From Burkholderiales bacterium (lineage in GTDB: Bacteria; Pseudomonadota; Gammaproteobacteria; Burkholderiales; Burkholderiaceae), in the NCBI GenBank assembly GCA_947372535.1, contig CANBUA010000167.1, positions 1 through 10,545 of the forward strand: a stretch of 10,545 nucleotides of DNA, given 5' to 3'. Of this stretch, positions 10,015 through 10,545 are shown in pieces (the first letter of the stretch is position 1; each line of letters opens with the position of its first letter). A model generated the notes under the pieces. The model had not been told where the DNA came from, made no database searches, and saw only the letters and a program-made list of their open reading frames with translations. The translations under genes were made by a program, and so were the position numbers.

Positions 10015-10116
10015 AGTCTGGATGGGCAGGCGACAAGGCGCGGCGTTGGCGGCGTCTGGCGAGGGTGCCTGCCCCTGGGTTTCCTCGCAGGAGGGCGAAA
10101 GGGCAGACGTTTGGCC

Positions 10117-10545
10117 TCAGTGCGGCGGCGGCAGCTTCATCTGGCGGAACAGATCGGCCAGGGTCTTGCCGGGCTCGTCGCGGAAGCGATCTTCGCTCAC
10201 GCTGAGTTCGCCGATGCGGTCCATGCGGAACTGGCGGAAATCCTGGCGCAGTTCGCACCAGGCCGACAGCGTCCAGGTGCTGTCCCAGTGCAGGCAGGCC
10301 AGGGGGCGCAGCAGGCGAGCGCTGGGCTGGCCCTGGGCATCGGCATACATCAAGTGCACCTTGCGGCGCTGGTCGATGGCCTGGCGCAGCGCGCCCAGGT
10401 GGCCCAGCACGGTGGGGTTGATCGTGTCGGTGTCCAGGCGCTGGGGCACCAGCACGGCCAGGCGGTCGGCGGCGGCGCGGGCCTCGGGCGGCAGCACGCT
10501 GAGGATCTTGCTGAGCGCATCTTCGGCGTGGGCCGCCAGGGCCGG
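10117..10545 (-). CDS. WYL-domain transcriptional regulator (YafY-like), C-terminal part
   Basis: The reading frame is open from the right edge to TGA at 10119-10117, giving 143 C-terminal residues; the N-terminal helix-turn-helix expected for this family lies outside the window. The WYL domain is seen from about residue 50 to 115 of the fragment: a basic RRKVHLMYAD segment, then LLRPLACLHWDSTWTLSAWCELRQDFRQFRMDRI, here cited by its key parts WTLSAWCELR and FRQFRMDRI. These match the ligand-binding WYL core of YafY-type regulators, where the WYL triplet is variable (WTL here). Such proteins bind DNA as dimers and are thought to sense small ligands or nucleic acid through this domain. The hydrolase gene follows after 152 bp on the same strand and may be its target or partner (inference). 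It ends in a short proline-rich tail, KLPPPH. Confidence 0.88.
   Translation of the reverse strand, partial: PALAAHAEDALSKILSVLPPEARAAADRLAVLVPQRLDTDTINPTVLGHLGALRQAIDQRRKVHLMYADAQGQPSARLLRPLACLHWDSTWTLSAWCELRQDFRQFRMDRIGELSVSEDRFRDEPGKTLADLFRQMKLPPPH

Noticed and set aside
9965..10258. Longer hydrolase with an extra 98 N-terminal residues
   Set aside because: The extension would overlap the WYL regulator in another frame and is Arg/Pro-rich without domain features; the fold starts well after the ATG at 9964.

Overview
The window looks like a chromosomal segment of a GC-rich betaproteobacterium, most likely Burkholderiales. This rests on high GC, a LeuS lacking the zinc-ligand cysteines of the E. 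coli enzyme, and the general look of the proteins. The genus cannot be fixed from the sequence.

Left flank, all on the minus strand: a short-chain dehydrogenase/reductase (1767-2627), a small lipoprotein of unknown function (1109-1723), and the first 307 codons of leuS (1-923), which runs off the left edge. The leuS leader holds a TATAAT-type -10 candidate and a strong nested hairpin that could act as an attenuator.

Centre, all on the plus strand (about 2788-8895): a signalling block with clearly lower GC than the flanks. It starts with a decayed 3' remnant of a cheR-type chemoreceptor methyltransferase gene, carrying a frameshift and an in-frame stop. Next come an intact cheB methylesterase gene (3140-4216), a 1132-residue membrane hybrid histidine kinase with PAS, HisKA, HATPase, degenerate receiver, receiver and Hpt parts (4250-7648), and a REC-EAL c-di-GMP phosphodiesterase (7645-8895). 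Stop and start codons overlap as ATGA at the cheR remnant/cheB and kinase/REC-EAL junctions, so this was built as one operon. Inferred logic: the kinase phosphorelay (His493, Asp927, Hpt His1074) delivers phosphate to the REC-EAL protein, and possibly to the CheB receiver, so one input could affect both c-di-GMP level and receptor methylation. No chemoreceptor, CheA or CheW gene is in view.

Right flank, minus strand again: an alpha/beta hydrolase of the epoxide-hydrolase type (8918-9964), converging on the REC-EAL gene, and the C-terminal part of a WYL-domain regulator (10117-10545), which runs off the right edge. Their 152-bp gap holds a perfect 14-bp palindrome that could be an operator.

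The most notable observations are the cheR remnant next to an intact cheB, the compact che/phosphorelay/c-di-GMP module with a GC drop and strand switch at its borders, and the leuS leader hairpin. I see no CRISPR, mobile element, tRNA or rRNA. Nothing here is clearly a wholly new system.
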